A DNA stretch of 64,000 bases. Source: Edaphobacter sp. 12200R-103. Lineage in GTDB: Bacteria > Acidobacteriota > Terriglobia > Terriglobales > Acidobacteriaceae. Of this stretch, positions 54,252-63,218 are shown one piece after another (the first letter of the stretch is position 1; each line of letters begins with the position of its first letter). The translations under genes were made by a program, and so were the position numbers. The stretch spans positions 1,674,001-1,738,000 of the forward strand of contig NZ_CP048114.1 of NCBI RefSeq assembly GCF_010093025.1. Reading direction: 5' to 3'. The notes under the pieces were generated by a model that worked only from the letters and a program-made list of their open reading frames with translations, did not search any database and was not told where the DNA came from.

Positions 54252-55529
54252 ATGTTGCAGGCATTTATCATTACCCTCCGCGAAGGTGTGGAAGCTTCGC
54301 TGATCATCGGGATCGTCTTCGCATACCTGACGAAGATCGGCCGGAATGAGCTCAAGCGGACGGTCTTCTGGGCCCTGGGAGCCGCAATCGCCGCCAGTGT
54401 CGTCGGAGCCATGATTCTGGCGCACACGCAGCTCAACAGCGACATCTTCGAAGGCTGGGTGATGCTGGCCGCCGCCGCCTTCGTCATCAGCATGATCTGG
54501 TTCATGCACAAGGCCGCCCGCACCATGCGCGGTGATATCGAACAGAAAGTAGCTCGCTACACTTCTGAGAATGCAGGAGTTTCTCAACTCGGCCTCTTCT
54601 TCTTCGTTTTTCTTCTGGTACTCCGTGAGGGGGTGGAGACAGTCCTGATCCTCTCCGCCGTCACTCTGAACTCGACCGAGCTGCTGAGTTTTACCGGCAC
54701 CGTGCTTGGAATCGCCGTCGCGGTCGTCTTCGGCGTCCTCTTCATTCGCGGCAGCGTCAAGATCAACCTGCAGCGGTTCTTCCGTGTCACCACGGTCATC
54801 CTGTACTTTGTCGCCTTCCAACTGGTAGTCAGCGGCCTGCATGAGCTGAGCGAGAACGGCGTACTGCCCTCCAGCCAGGCCGAGATGCGGATGATTGGCC
54901 CCATCGTGCGCAACGATCTCTTCTTCTTCGTCACCATGCTGGCGCTCGCCGGCCTGATGATCCTGATGGAGTACCGCCGCCGCGCTCCGGTCACCCTGGC
55001 CGCCAATGCCACTGCAGCTGACAAGCGCCGTGCCGAGTGGACACAGCGCCGCGAGAAGATGTGGATGACCGCCGTCGTCGTCACTAGTTTTCTGTTCATC
55101 TTCCTCTCGACCGCGGAGTTTATCTACGCCAAGAGCTCCACGGCGCTCTCTCCTACTTCCGCAGTGACACTGGTGGGAAGTCAGGTAACGGTTCCAGCAG
55201 CCGACATCAACGACGATCAGCTTCATCGCTATGGCGTCAACGTGGATGACGGCAAGGGCGGCAACGTCCAGGTCCGCTTCCTGCTGTACAAAAAGCCCGA
55301 TGGCAATATCGTCTCGGTTGGCGATGCCTGCAGGATCTGCGGCCCGGTGGGCTTCTACATCGGCAGCCAGGGAATCACCTGCAAAATGTGCGCCTCTCCC
55401 CTGAACCCCTCTTCGATGGGGCAGGAGGGCGGCTGCAATCCCATTCCACTCAAGAGCACGACCGCAGGCGGACAGGTTGTCATCCAGGCGGCTGACCTGA
55501 AGACGCTGGTCCCGGTCTTCGAGCGTTAG
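54252..55529 (+). CDS. FTR1-family iron permease fused to a DUF2318 domain
   Basis: 425 aa. Seven membrane helices in the first 300 residues with two REGVE iron motifs, at 10-14 (LREGVEASL) and 125-129 (LREGVETVL), the hallmark of FTR1/EfeU permeases. The C-terminal 130 residues (after a further helix near 280-300) form a DUF2318-type domain with GDACRICGPVG and TCKMCASPLN cysteine pairs, perhaps binding iron-sulfur or redox metal outside. Next come two MacB/FtsX-type permeases and an ATPase, spaced 9 bp, overlapping 4 bp and overlapping 1 bp. This recalls the FTR1-linked iron-uptake locus of Campylobacter, though a P19 protein is not evident. Confidence 0.9.
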   Translation: MLQAFIITLREGVEASLIIGIVFAYLTKIGRNELKRTVFWALGAAIAASVVGAMILAHTQLNSDIFEGWVMLAAAAFVISMIWFMHKAARTMRGDIEQKVARYTSENAGVSQLGLFFFVFLLVLREGVETVLILSAVTLNSTELLSFTGTVLGIAVAVVFGVLFIRGSVKINLQRFFRVTTVILYFVAFQLVVSGLHELSENGVLPSSQAEMRMIGPIVRNDLFFFVTMLALAGLMILMEYRRRAPVTLAANATAADKRRAEWTQRREKMWMTAVVVTSFLFIFLSTAEFIYAKSSTALSPTSAVTLVGSQVTVPAADINDDQLHRYGVNVDDGKGGNVQVRFLLYKKPDGNIVSVGDACRICGPVGFYIGSQGITCKMCASPLNPSSMGQEGGCNPIPLKSTTAGGQVVIQAADLKTLVPVFER

Positions 55530-55538
55530 GGGCAGAAG

Positions 55539-56864
55539 ATGTTTTTTCGCCTTTTAATGGAGAGCTTCCGCCGCCAGCGACGACGCAAGGCGCTGGCCGG
55601 GCTCGCGATTCTTCTGGGCACAACTGCCGTCACCGCCATGCTGGCGCTCGCGACGACCATCGGAGATCGCATCCACAAGGAGCTGGCAAGCTACGGCGCC
55701 AACATCATCGTCTATCCTGCGGCCGACCAGCTTGAGGTGAAGGTTGGTGGTGTGGATGTAAAGCCCGTCTCCGGCGGGGCGTACCTGCACGAAGGTGATC
55801 TGAAAAAGCTGCGCGGAATCTTCTGGGCGAACAACATCACTGGCGTCAGCCCGGAGTTGCCGGTACGCGTGTTCGGCAAAACCGCGCTGGGCACTGATGT
55901 AGACGCGGCAGCAACCGGACTGTGGTTCGATCACTCACTCAGCAACGGTGGTTCGGCACTCAAAACCGGGTCTGTCGCCATGCATCCCTGGTGGAAGATA
56001 CAAGGAGCGTGGCCGCAGGAGAGTCAGACTCGCGGCCAGCATGCAGAGGTTGCGGCAGGTTCCGCGCTAGCCCAGCGATTGCACCTCAAATCAGGTGACG
56101 AGATTCAGGTCGGCGGACATCCCGGTGACGCTTCGCAGGCAATGACGCTGCAGGTGACGGGAGTGGTTTCAACAGGAGACGCCATGGATAATCAGCTACT
56201 GCTGCCGTTGAACGCCGCGCAGCAGATCGCGGGTACTCCGGATGCAGTTCGCAGGGTTGAAATCTCCGCCCGCACCAAGCCCGAGGATGCCTTCGCCCGC
56301 AAAGACCCGGACTCGCTCTCACCCGCACAGCGCGAGATTTGGTATTGCCGTCCTTACGCCAACTCCATCGCCTACCAGATTCGCGAAGCCATCCCCGGCG
56401 CACGCGCAGAGCAGATTCGCCGCGTCGAGCAGAGCGAAGGCACTGTCCTGAAGCGCATCAGCGGGTTGATGTGGCTGATCAGCGCAGCGGCGTTGCTGGC
56501 AGCAGCTTTTGCCGTCAGTGCCGCGATGGCGACCGCCGTTCTGGAGCGCCAGGCGGAGATTGGCCTGATGCGCTCGCTCGGCGCGAGCAAGACAACAGTA
56601 GCGCTGCTCTTCTACGCCGAGGCTGGGCTGCTGGCGGTCTTCGCCGGCGGTTTGGGATACCTCGCCGGTTCAGGCCTTGCGGCATGGCTGGGAGCGCGAA
56701 TCTTCGAGACAGGCGGCGGCGTGACGCTGGGCTCACTACTCATCCCGGTGCTCTTCCCTGTCGTCGTTACGCTGGCGCTGGTCGTAGCCATCGCAGGAAG
56801 CACCCCGGCCATCCGCCGCGCCCTGAATCACGATCCTTCCGCCATTCTGAGGTCCGGCGTATGA
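55539..56864 (+). CDS. FtsX/MacB-type ABC permease of the iron operon
   Basis: 441 aa, starting 9 bp after the FTR1 gene. N-terminal membrane helix (MFFRLLMESFRRQRRRKALA to about 38), a large extracytoplasmic domain (about 40-310), and three C-terminal helices (about 320-430) with SAAMATAVLERQAEIGLMRS and LGASKTTVALLFYAEAGLLA, the FtsX/MacB signature. It overlaps the second permease by 4 bp. Works as half of an ABC complex that presumably handles a periplasmic cargo linked to iron; it is unlikely to be an importer channel itself. Confidence 0.88.
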   Translation: MFFRLLMESFRRQRRRKALAGLAILLGTTAVTAMLALATTIGDRIHKELASYGANIIVYPAADQLEVKVGGVDVKPVSGGAYLHEGDLKKLRGIFWANNITGVSPELPVRVFGKTALGTDVDAAATGLWFDHSLSNGGSALKTGSVAMHPWWKIQGAWPQESQTRGQHAEVAAGSALAQRLHLKSGDEIQVGGHPGDASQAMTLQVTGVVSTGDAMDNQLLLPLNAAQQIAGTPDAVRRVEISARTKPEDAFARKDPDSLSPAQREIWYCRPYANSIAYQIREAIPGARAEQIRRVEQSEGTVLKRISGLMWLISAAALLAAAFAVSAAMATAVLERQAEIGLMRSLGASKTTVALLFYAEAGLLAVFAGGLGYLAGSGLAAWLGARIFETGGGVTLGSLLIPVLFPVVVTLALVVAIAGSTPAIRRALNHDPSAILRSGV

Positions 56865-57967
56865 GCAGGCTGAGCATGACGGCGATTCTGCGGCGCTCGC
56901 TGGTGCATCGGCGGGCGCGAAGCTTCTCCGCGCTGATTGCCCTGACGGTCTCGGCGGCGGTCGCAACGGCGCTGCTGACTCTCTACGCCGATCTGGATTC
57001 GAAGCTGCATCACGAGTTCCGCAGCTTCGGCGCAAACATCGTCGTCACCGCAGAGGATACGACCCGCGGGCTTGCCCCGGATGCCATCGAGCGTGTGCGA
57101 GCGGCTGCTGGACCCGATGCGCAGGCGGCCGAGTTCGGATACGCCATCGCCACCACCGACCGAGGGACGCCCGTCGTAGTGGCAGGGACAGATTTTGCGG
57201 CCGTGCGAAGGCTGAACTCCTGGTGGAAGGTCGATGCCTGGCCTGCGAACACAGAAACACAGGCTGCACTGCTCGGCCAGCGGGCAGCGGAATTTGTCGC
57301 CGACGAACACAGCGTGCAACTGAAATTTGCCGATCGCGCCATCACCCTGCGTGGCGTAGGAAGACTGCACACGGGTGGTGACGAGGACAGCCGCATCTAC
57401 CTCCCCATGGCTGCCTTCACCACCTGGACAGGCGCAGCGCCGAGCACCATCGAGGTTCAGATACCCGGGGGCGAGGCGCAGGTAGAGGCAGCGATCACCC
57501 GTCTGCGCGAGGCGATGCCAACGGCAAAGGTCGAGCCGGTACGGAAGCTCGTGGAAGGCGAGAGCAGGATCGTCGATAAGACCCATGCGCTGATGTACGG
57601 CGCCGTGCTGTTGATCGCCCTCACCGTCGCCGTCAGCGTGCTGGCGACGCTGTCTGCGAGCGTGCTGGAACGCAGGCGCGACTTTGCCCTGATGAAGGCT
57701 CTAGGGGGCTCGCAGTCCACCCTGATGGCGATGTTTCTGCTGGAGGCCCTGGTGCTTGCGCTGGGTGGCGTTGTAGGCGGCTTTGTCATCGGCTCGGCTG
57801 CGGCATGGACGATCAGCCAACTGGACTTTCATACGGCCACGCTTCCCCGGCTGGGTGTCGTGCCCATCGTGCTCCTGGTCAATGTCCTGATCGCCGCCTT
57901 TGCCGCCCTGTTGCCGGTGCGGGCACTGCGAGGGCTGGAACCGGCAGCGCTGCTGAAGGGCGAGTAA
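56861..57967 (+). CDS. FtsX/MacB-type ABC permease, second
   Basis: 368 aa from the ATG at 56861, overlapping the previous stop (ATGA). Same architecture as the first: one N-terminal helix (about 23-43), a periplasmic domain, and three C-terminal helices with SVLERRRDFALMKALGGSQS and LMAMFLLEALVLALGGVVGG. The paralogous pair would form a heterodimer with the ATPase that follows with 1-bp overlap. Confidence 0.88.
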   Translation: MSRLSMTAILRRSLVHRRARSFSALIALTVSAAVATALLTLYADLDSKLHHEFRSFGANIVVTAEDTTRGLAPDAIERVRAAAGPDAQAAEFGYAIATTDRGTPVVVAGTDFAAVRRLNSWWKVDAWPANTETQAALLGQRAAEFVADEHSVQLKFADRAITLRGVGRLHTGGDEDSRIYLPMAAFTTWTGAAPSTIEVQIPGGEAQVEAAITRLREAMPTAKVEPVRKLVEGESRIVDKTHALMYGAVLLIALTVAVSVLATLSASVLERRRDFALMKALGGSQSTLMAMFLLEALVLALGGVVGGFVIGSAAAWTISQLDFHTATLPRLGVVPIVLLVNVLIAAFAALLPVRALRGLEPAALLKGE

Positions 57968-58725
57968 TGGAAGTGATACAAAAGAGTTCTGGGATGGAGA
58001 ATCCGATCGATCTTGAGACCCGGCCGGACTGTGCAGTCATTGCACTGCACGGCGTGACGCGCGAGTACGCCGGCCACGCCGGCACGGTCCGCGCGCTGGA
58101 CCAGGCCTCGTTCTCCATCGTCGCTGGCGAGTGGGTCGCCATCACCGGCCCCTCAGGCTCGGGAAAGAGCACACTGGTGAACCTGATCGGCTGCCTGGAC
58201 CGGCCGACCTCGGGCGAGCTTCGAATCGACAGCGTCGATGTAGCGGCGATGTCCCCGACGGAGCTGGACCGCTTTCGGGCCGACAAGATCGGATTCATCT
58301 TCCAGCAGTTTCACCTGATCCCCTACCTGTCGGCCGTTGAAAACGTCATGCTGGCGCAATACTTCCACTCGATGACCGATGAAAAAGAGGCCAGGGCGGC
58401 GCTGGAACGTGTTGGGGTGGGCCATCGCGCCAACCATCTTCCCAGCGAGCTCTCTGGCGGCGAGCAGCAGAGGGTCTGCATCGCCCGCGCACTCATCAAC
58501 AATCCTCCCATCCTGCTGGCGGACGAGCCGACGGGGAACCTGGATGCGGCAAACCAGAAGATTGTGGCCGGACTTTTGCAGGATCTGCATGCCCATGGCC
58601 ATACAATTGTCATGGTTACGCATGACCCTGAGATGGCCGCCCTGGCGCAGAGAAAGATCGCGCTCAGTCACGGCAAGGTATTCTGTCACCCGGTTGGTGG
58701 GCCGGTAATCTCCCTGCGGAAGTAA
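57967..58725 (+). CDS. ABC transporter ATPase (MacB/LolD-like)
   Basis: 252 aa from the ATG at 57967, overlapping the previous TAA by one base. Walker [11 protein letters not shown]-loop [18 protein letters not shown], signature [15 protein letters not shown], Walker [13 protein letters not shown] and H-loop VMVTHDPEM. Typical of the LolD/MacB family, which drive mechanotransmission in FtsX-type permeases. It completes the FTR1-DUF2318/ABC operon. Confidence 0.93.
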   Translation: MEVIQKSSGMENPIDLETRPDCAVIALHGVTREYAGHAGTVRALDQASFSIVAGEWVAITGPSGSGKSTLVNLIGCLDRPTSGELRIDSVDVAAMSPTELDRFRADKIGFIFQQFHLIPYLSAVENVMLAQYFHSMTDEKEARAALERVGVGHRANHLPSELSGGEQQRVCIARALINNPPILLADEPTGNLDAANQKIVAGLLQDLHAHGHTIVMVTHDPEMAALAQRKIALSHGKVFCHPVGGPVISLRK

Positions 58726-58745
58726 GTCATCGGTTCCCTGCTCTC

Positions 58746-59666
58746 ATGAACGTATCGAGCCCGTTTCAACGTTTTAACCGTCAGGAGTGGAGCGCATTAA
58801 GCGCTGGCCAGAGCCTCCCCCTGACCGACGAGGATATTCGCTCGCTACGCGGACTCTGCGACCGACTCTCGCTCGATGAAGTCGCCCGGATGTACCTTCC
58901 GCTTTCGCGACTGCTGAAGCTGCGGTTCGAGGCCGGCCAGCATCTCTTTCTTGCACAGAACGCCTTCCTTGGCCGGGAGAACGAGCGGAGCCCCTTTGTA
59001 ATCGCGATCAGCGGAAGCGTCGCCGTCGGCAAGAGCACCTTCGCTCGTACCCTGCAGGCCCTTCTGACCCGCTGGCCGGGTCACCCGAACGTCTCCCTGG
59101 TCACTACAGACGGATTTCTTTATCCCAACGCTGTACTGGAAGAGCGGGACCTGATGCGCCGCAAGGGTTTCCCGGAGAGCTACGATCTCCATCGGCTCCT
59201 TGGGTTTCTTCACGGAATTAAATCGGGCGACGAGAAGGTCTCAGCGCCGGTCTACTCTCACCTCAGCTACGACGTCACGCCAAATGAGGTTCAGCTCGTG
59301 GAGCAGCCAGACATCCTGATCTTTGAGGGACTGAACGTACTGCAGGCGCCACGAGGAGCCTCCGTGATTGCGTCAGACTTCTTCGACTACTCCATCTTTC
59401 TCGATGCCAACAAGGACGACCTGGAGATGTGGTATGTCGAACGATTTCTCGCGCTGCAACGCACAGCCTTCCAGAATCCCTCCTCCTACTTTTACCGCTA
59501 TCGCACTCTGGAGCGGGAAGAAGCAGTGGCAACAGCCCAGAAGATCTGGCGCGAAATCAATCTGCCAAATCTTGTGGAGAACATCCAGCCGACCCGCCAA
59601 CGCGCAGACCTGATTCTGCACAAGGGAGCAGGCCATGAGATCGAAGCAGTATCGCTGCGGCGATAA
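58746..59666 (+). CDS. coaA: type I pantothenate kinase CoaA
   Basis: 306 aa. P-loop [14 protein letters not shown] (88-101), [41 protein letters not shown] and [20 protein letters not shown]. These are the hallmarks of bacterial type I enzyme. It phosphorylates pantothenate in the first step of coenzyme A synthesis and is usually inhibited by CoA. Starts 20 bp after the iron operon ATPase, likely read through from it. A REP-like element follows. Confidence 0.95.
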   Translation: MNVSSPFQRFNRQEWSALSAGQSLPLTDEDIRSLRGLCDRLSLDEVARMYLPLSRLLKLRFEAGQHLFLAQNAFLGRENERSPFVIAISGSVAVGKSTFARTLQALLTRWPGHPNVSLVTTDGFLYPNAVLEERDLMRRKGFPESYDLHRLLGFLHGIKSGDEKVSAPVYSHLSYDVTPNEVQLVEQPDILIFEGLNVLQAPRGASVIASDFFDYSIFLDANKDDLEMWYVERFLALQRTAFQNPSSYFYRYRTLEREEAVATAQKIWREINLPNLVENIQPTRQRADLILHKGAGHEIEAVSLRR

Positions 59667-59690
59667 TTCCCACCGCGGCATCGTTTGAGA

Positions 59691-59744
59691 GTCTCATCCC
59701 GACCGGAGGCGCAAAGCGCCGGAGTGGAGGGATCTGCGGTTTAC
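59691..59744 (+). repeat. REP-like palindrome downstream of coaA
   Basis: GTCTCATCCCGACCGGAG, central stem GGCGCAAAGCGCC, then GGAGTGGAGGGATCTGCGG. Ends and the GGATCTGCGGTTT tail match the REP elements flanking the GIY-YIG genes. Between the convergent coaA and nadK genes. Confidence 0.7.
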
Positions 59745-59783
59745 TCCGCCCCGTCAGGCAATTCACTCAGATAACCCACCCCG

Positions 59784-60644
59784 TCAGCGCTCTCCCCACT
59801 TCAGTTTATTGCGCAGCACACTGAAGAGACCATTGCGGCGAGGCCGGAGGAGTCGCACGCTATGTTCGGAACGACGGCAGTGAACCTCGTCGCCTAGTTC
59901 CAGCTCAACCGCCTCCTGGCCGTCCACGGTGAGATAGGTTAGGTTCGCTCCCCCATCGACGCGGATATTGACCTCGGCGTCTCCCGGAACGACGATCGGA
60001 CGGATCGTCAAAAGGTGCGGGCAGATCGGCGTAATGACGAGCGCGTTGACCGAAGGCATGACAATCGGACCGGCAGCGGCCAGGTTGTACGCCGTCGAAC
60101 CGGTCGGGGTGGAGATAATGATGCCGTCGGCGCGCATGGTGGCGACGAACTGCTTGTCGATCTCGACGGTAAACTCAGCCATGCGGGCGATGGCGCCCTT
60201 CGAGACCACAATGTCGTTGAGAGCATCCCAATGCTTCAATACCTTGCCGTTGCGGATCAGCTCGGAGTGCATCATGTCGCGCTCCTCAATGCTGGCGCAG
60301 TTGTCGCACCAGGCCTCGAGCGCCGTATAGAGCTCCGACAATGGAACTTCGGTTAAAAATCCAAGAGAGCCGAGGTTGACGCCAAGAATGGGCGCGGGAG
60401 AGTGCGCAAATGCACGGGCCGCAGCCAGAAGCGTACCGTCGCCTCCCAGCACGATCACCAGGTTGGGCTTTTCCCGGGGCATCTCCTCTCGGGAAGTAAA
60501 AGGAAGGTTTTCGCCGAGATAGGCCGCGGTGTGAGGATCGAAGACGGTAGCGTAATCGTGCGACTCCAGCCAGGCAACAAGCTCGCGCAGAATAGAGGCA
60601 AGCTCGGGCTTTTGCGGCTTCGAGATAATGGCGGCCTTGAACAT
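59784..60644 (-). CDS. nadK: NAD kinase
   Basis: 286 aa. GGDGT motif (IVLGGDGTLLAAARAFA, 67-71), GVNLGSLGFLTEVP, the NE/D substrate region as ALNDIVVSKGA, and DGIIISTPTGSTAYNLAAAG. It makes NADP+ from NAD+ and ATP in the cytoplasm. Full length. The next gene on the same strand, tlyA, lies 34 bp upstream; nadK is often near tlyA and recN in bacteria, so the pair is probably an operon. Confidence 0.95.
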   Translation of the reverse strand: MFKAAIISKPQKPELASILRELVAWLESHDYATVFDPHTAAYLGENLPFTSREEMPREKPNLVIVLGGDGTLLAAARAFAHSPAPILGVNLGSLGFLTEVPLSELYTALEAWCDNCASIEERDMMHSELIRNGKVLKHWDALNDIVVSKGAIARMAEFTVEIDKQFVATMRADGIIISTPTGSTAYNLAAAGPIVMPSVNALVITPICPHLLTIRPIVVPGDAEVNIRVDGGANLTYLTVDGQEAVELELGDEVHCRRSEHSVRLLRPRRNGLFSVLRNKLKWGER

Positions 60645-60678
60645 GGTTGTAGTTAGTGTACCGGTTCAGACAGGAGAA

Positions 60679-61446
60679 TCAGGCCGCGCCGAAGACCGCC
60701 CGCAGAAGATACTCGTGATTGCCCTCCATGCCCTGGATGGGAGAGTCGATTACATCCAGGCGCGAGCCTCCCAGCTCTTCAACGGCATCTGAAACGCGGT
60801 CGATTGCCATGCGGCGCGCCTCGGGATCGCGCACGATGCCTCCTTTGCCGACGTTATGGCGGCCCGCCTCGAACTGCGGCTTGATGAGGATGACGGCGGT
60901 TCCCTGCCAGCCCTCAGCATCTTCAGAACAAAGAGCTTTGAGAACGGACGGCAGGACCAGAGTTGCGGAGATAAAGGAAACATCCATTGCCAGGAAGGTG
61001 GGAACCGGTTGGCCGGGAAGGAGTAGTTCGGAGATTTCGAGCTTGCGGGCGTTAGTGCGTTCGCGCAGGGTGACGCGGGGGTCGTCGCGGAGTTTCTGGG
61101 CGATCTGGCCGTAACCGGTATCGACCGCTACGATGGTTACGGCTCCAGCCTGCAGCATGCAGTCGGTAAAGCCTCCGGTCGAGGCCCCGATGTCCACGGC
61201 GTGGACCCCGGCAAGGGAAATTGCCCAGTGGTTCAGAGCGTGCTCGAGCTTGAGACCGCCGCGGCTGACGTATTTGAGGTCGGAGCCAAGCAGGCGGATC
61301 GCGGCATCCGGCGGGACGCTGATGCCGGGTTTATCGATCTTTTGCTCATTGACGAGGACCCGTCCGGCGAGGATGAGGGCCTGAGCGCGTTCGCGGGAGG
61401 CGGCATGACCTTGATCGACGAGCAGTTTATCGAGCCGGTTCTTCAT
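60679..61446 (-). CDS. tlyA: TlyA-family rRNA 2'-O-methyltransferase (S4 + FtsJ-like)
   Basis: 255 aa. The S4 RNA-binding domain (MKNRLDKLLVDQGHAASRER to about 62) precedes an FtsJ-type methyltransferase: SAM loop AVDIGASTGGFTDCMLQAGA, DTGYGQIAQKLRDDPRV, AMDVSFISATLVLPSVLKAL and LIKPQFEAGRHNVGKGGIVR, with the K-D-K(-E) residues in place. It 2'-O-methylates cytidines in 16S/23S rRNA in studied members. Upstream neighbour of nadK on the same strand; divergent from the ECF sigma gene. Confidence 0.93.
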   Translation of the reverse strand: MKNRLDKLLVDQGHAASRERAQALILAGRVLVNEQKIDKPGISVPPDAAIRLLGSDLKYVSRGGLKLEHALNHWAISLAGVHAVDIGASTGGFTDCMLQAGAVTIVAVDTGYGQIAQKLRDDPRVTLRERTNARKLEISELLLPGQPVPTFLAMDVSFISATLVLPSVLKALCSEDAEGWQGTAVILIKPQFEAGRHNVGKGGIVRDPEARRMAIDRVSDAVEELGGSRLDVIDSPIQGMEGNHEYLLRAVFGAA

Positions 61447-61561
61447 GGGGATGCAGTTCCAAAGTGGGACTCATGTAGCTATTCCTTAAGGTACATCCTG
61501 CGGGTCTCTACGTTAGATTGGCTAGGAAGGTGAAAGGAAACTCCATTCGCCAGGAAGGAAG

Positions 61562-62143
61562 ATGGGTGTGGCTTTGACCGCTAAAGTGATGGAGATGCCC
61601 GCGCCGAGCGTGCGGGAGGTACGAGACGACGCCACGCTGGTGATGGAGATCCGAGGTGGCGACGAGGCCGCGATGGCATGCTTCTACGATCGCTACGCCC
61701 GCGTGGTGTATTCGGTCCTGCTGCGAGTGCTGCATCACCCTTCGTCGGCCGAGGACCTTCTTGAAGATATTTTTCTGGGCATATGGCGCAATCCGGAGGA
61801 ACTACTGGAGGTCCGCGGCAACCTTGGCGCATGGCTCGCGATCCTGGCCCGCAACCGGGCGATCGATGCGCTGCGCCGGCGCAGCCCCCGGGGGACCGTG
61901 GCGGATATCTCGATGGCCGCCATGCACGACCTGTCCAGCGAAGCGGAACGCCAGGCTGTGGCCGAGAACACGCGAGCGGCAATAGCGCAGCTCGCTCCCG
62001 AACAGAGGAGGATCTTTGCGATGGCCTTCTTCGACGGATTGAGCGATAAGGAGATCGCCGAGATCGTGGGCGAATCGGCTCCGCTGATCAAGATGAGGAT
62101 TCGGGACACGCTGCTGGCGCTGAGAAGGGCGGCACGAGGATGA
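61562..62143 (+). CDS. ECF-family RNA polymerase sigma factor
   Basis: 193 aa. Region 2 (AMACFYDRYARVVYSVLLRV and SAEDLLEDIFLGIWRNPEEL, then WLAILARNRAIDALRRR) and region 4 (IAQLAPEQRRIFAMAFFDGL, SDKEIAEIVGESAPLIKMRI) are complete. Its stop overlaps the start of the anti-sigma gene by 4 bp, so sigma and anti-sigma are translationally coupled. Family closest in layout to SigK/RskA-type pairs. Upstream of 61562 no clear autoregulatory promoter was identified by eye. Confidence 0.93.
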   Translation: MGVALTAKVMEMPAPSVREVRDDATLVMEIRGGDEAAMACFYDRYARVVYSVLLRVLHHPSSAEDLLEDIFLGIWRNPEELLEVRGNLGAWLAILARNRAIDALRRRSPRGTVADISMAAMHDLSSEAERQAVAENTRAAIAQLAPEQRRIFAMAFFDGLSDKEIAEIVGESAPLIKMRIRDTLLALRRAARG

Positions 62144-63087
62144 GCAGGACGACGGCTCACTACGAGGATACCGATCTTGCAATGTTCGCCATGCAGCTGC
62201 TAGAGGGCGAAGAACACCAGGCCACGTCTGAACATGTGAGTGGCTGCGCGTTCTGCAGGCAGGAGCTTGCGCGGCTGCACGGAGACCTGGCTGCCTGTGC
62301 GTATGGGGTAGAGATGCATGCTCCGGCCTCATCAGTCCGGGAGCGAGTGATGCATCGGGTGACCCGCGAGAAGAAGGCCATTCCGCCAGCTCCGGTCGAG
62401 GAGGCTATCCCTGCTCCCGCACCAACGACGACGGTTTCGGTCGAACCGGCAGAGGAAGAGGAGCCTCGTCTCGAGTTTCGCAGACGCAACGTAGAGCCTG
62501 AACCGGAGCCCAGACCTGCGAAGCGGTGGCGATCAGAGGATAGACCGAGGCGGCAAAGCGCCGGCGTGGCCAAAGGGATATTCGTCTGGCTTGGGTGGGC
62601 CATCGCCGCGGGGTTTGCCGTGGCGGGAGTGAGGCTGTACCAGCAGCAGATGGAGTACAGGACGAGACTTGCCGTCCTGGACGCCGAGGTGAGCCAGCTC
62701 CGGGCGAATGCCACAGGCGCAGGGCGGCTGATAGAGGCGATGACCGATCCTTCGGCACAGCGCGCTCTGCTCTCCCCTCCCGAGTCCGATTCCGGGTCAC
62801 TGGCGGAAGGACACGTGATCTACGACGCCGACAGGGGTTCGCTGATTCTGCTGGCGGACCATCTTGCTCCGGTGGGAATCGACAAGACCTATGAGCTGTG
62901 GATGATTCCAGCAGACGGAACCAGTCCCATTCCGGCGGGTACATTCCACCCTGACGCGCAGGGCAACGGGAACGTGATTCTGCCTTCGCTGCCGAAGGCT
63001 GTCGCGGTAAAGGCGTTCGGGATAACGATCGAGGACGGGGCTGGATCGCAGACTCCGACGATGCCGATTGTGCTGGCAGGAAGCTGA
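62140..63087 (+). CDS. RskA-like membrane anti-sigma factor
   Basis: 315 aa. The N-terminal anti-sigma domain has a zinc-type H-x3-C-x2-C (SEHVSGCAFCRQEL). A Pro/Glu-rich linker follows, then one membrane helix (IFVWLGWAIAAGFAVAGVRL, about 147-166). The periplasmic RskA-type C-domain has AEGHVIYDADRGSLILLADH, LAPVGIDKTYELWMIPADGT and SPIPAGTFHPDAQGNGNVIL. It holds the ECF sigma factor at the membrane until a signal triggers release, probably by regulated proteolysis. Overlaps the sigma gene by 4 bp. Confidence 0.92.
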   Translation: MSRTTAHYEDTDLAMFAMQLLEGEEHQATSEHVSGCAFCRQELARLHGDLAACAYGVEMHAPASSVRERVMHRVTREKKAIPPAPVEEAIPAPAPTTTVSVEPAEEEEPRLEFRRRNVEPEPEPRPAKRWRSEDRPRRQSAGVAKGIFVWLGWAIAAGFAVAGVRLYQQQMEYRTRLAVLDAEVSQLRANATGAGRLIEAMTDPSAQRALLSPPESDSGSLAEGHVIYDADRGSLILLADHLAPVGIDKTYELWMIPADGTSPIPAGTFHPDAQGNGNVILPSLPKAVAVKAFGITIEDGAGSQTPTMPIVLAGS

Positions 63088-63142
63088 CCGGGACGGCTTT
63101 CTTTTGGATAGTCCACAAAAATCCCTGTACTTGCCAGTAGCG

Positions 63143-63196
63143 TTTGTGGCGCTTCGGGCAAAATACAGGGATTCTTCGCGTTGCTCAGAATGACGG
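63143..63196 (-). repeat. REP-like palindromic repeat, extended form (inverted)
   Basis: On the minus strand: CCGTCATTCTGAGCAACGCG, AAGAATCCCTGTATTTTGCC, CGAAGCGCCACAAA. Matches the element at 6978-7030 in both the GTCATTCTGAGC end and the CTGTATTT-GCCCGA extension. Confidence 0.75.
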
Positions 63197-63218
63197 CTTC
63201 TTAAGGCCGGGGACTGCG

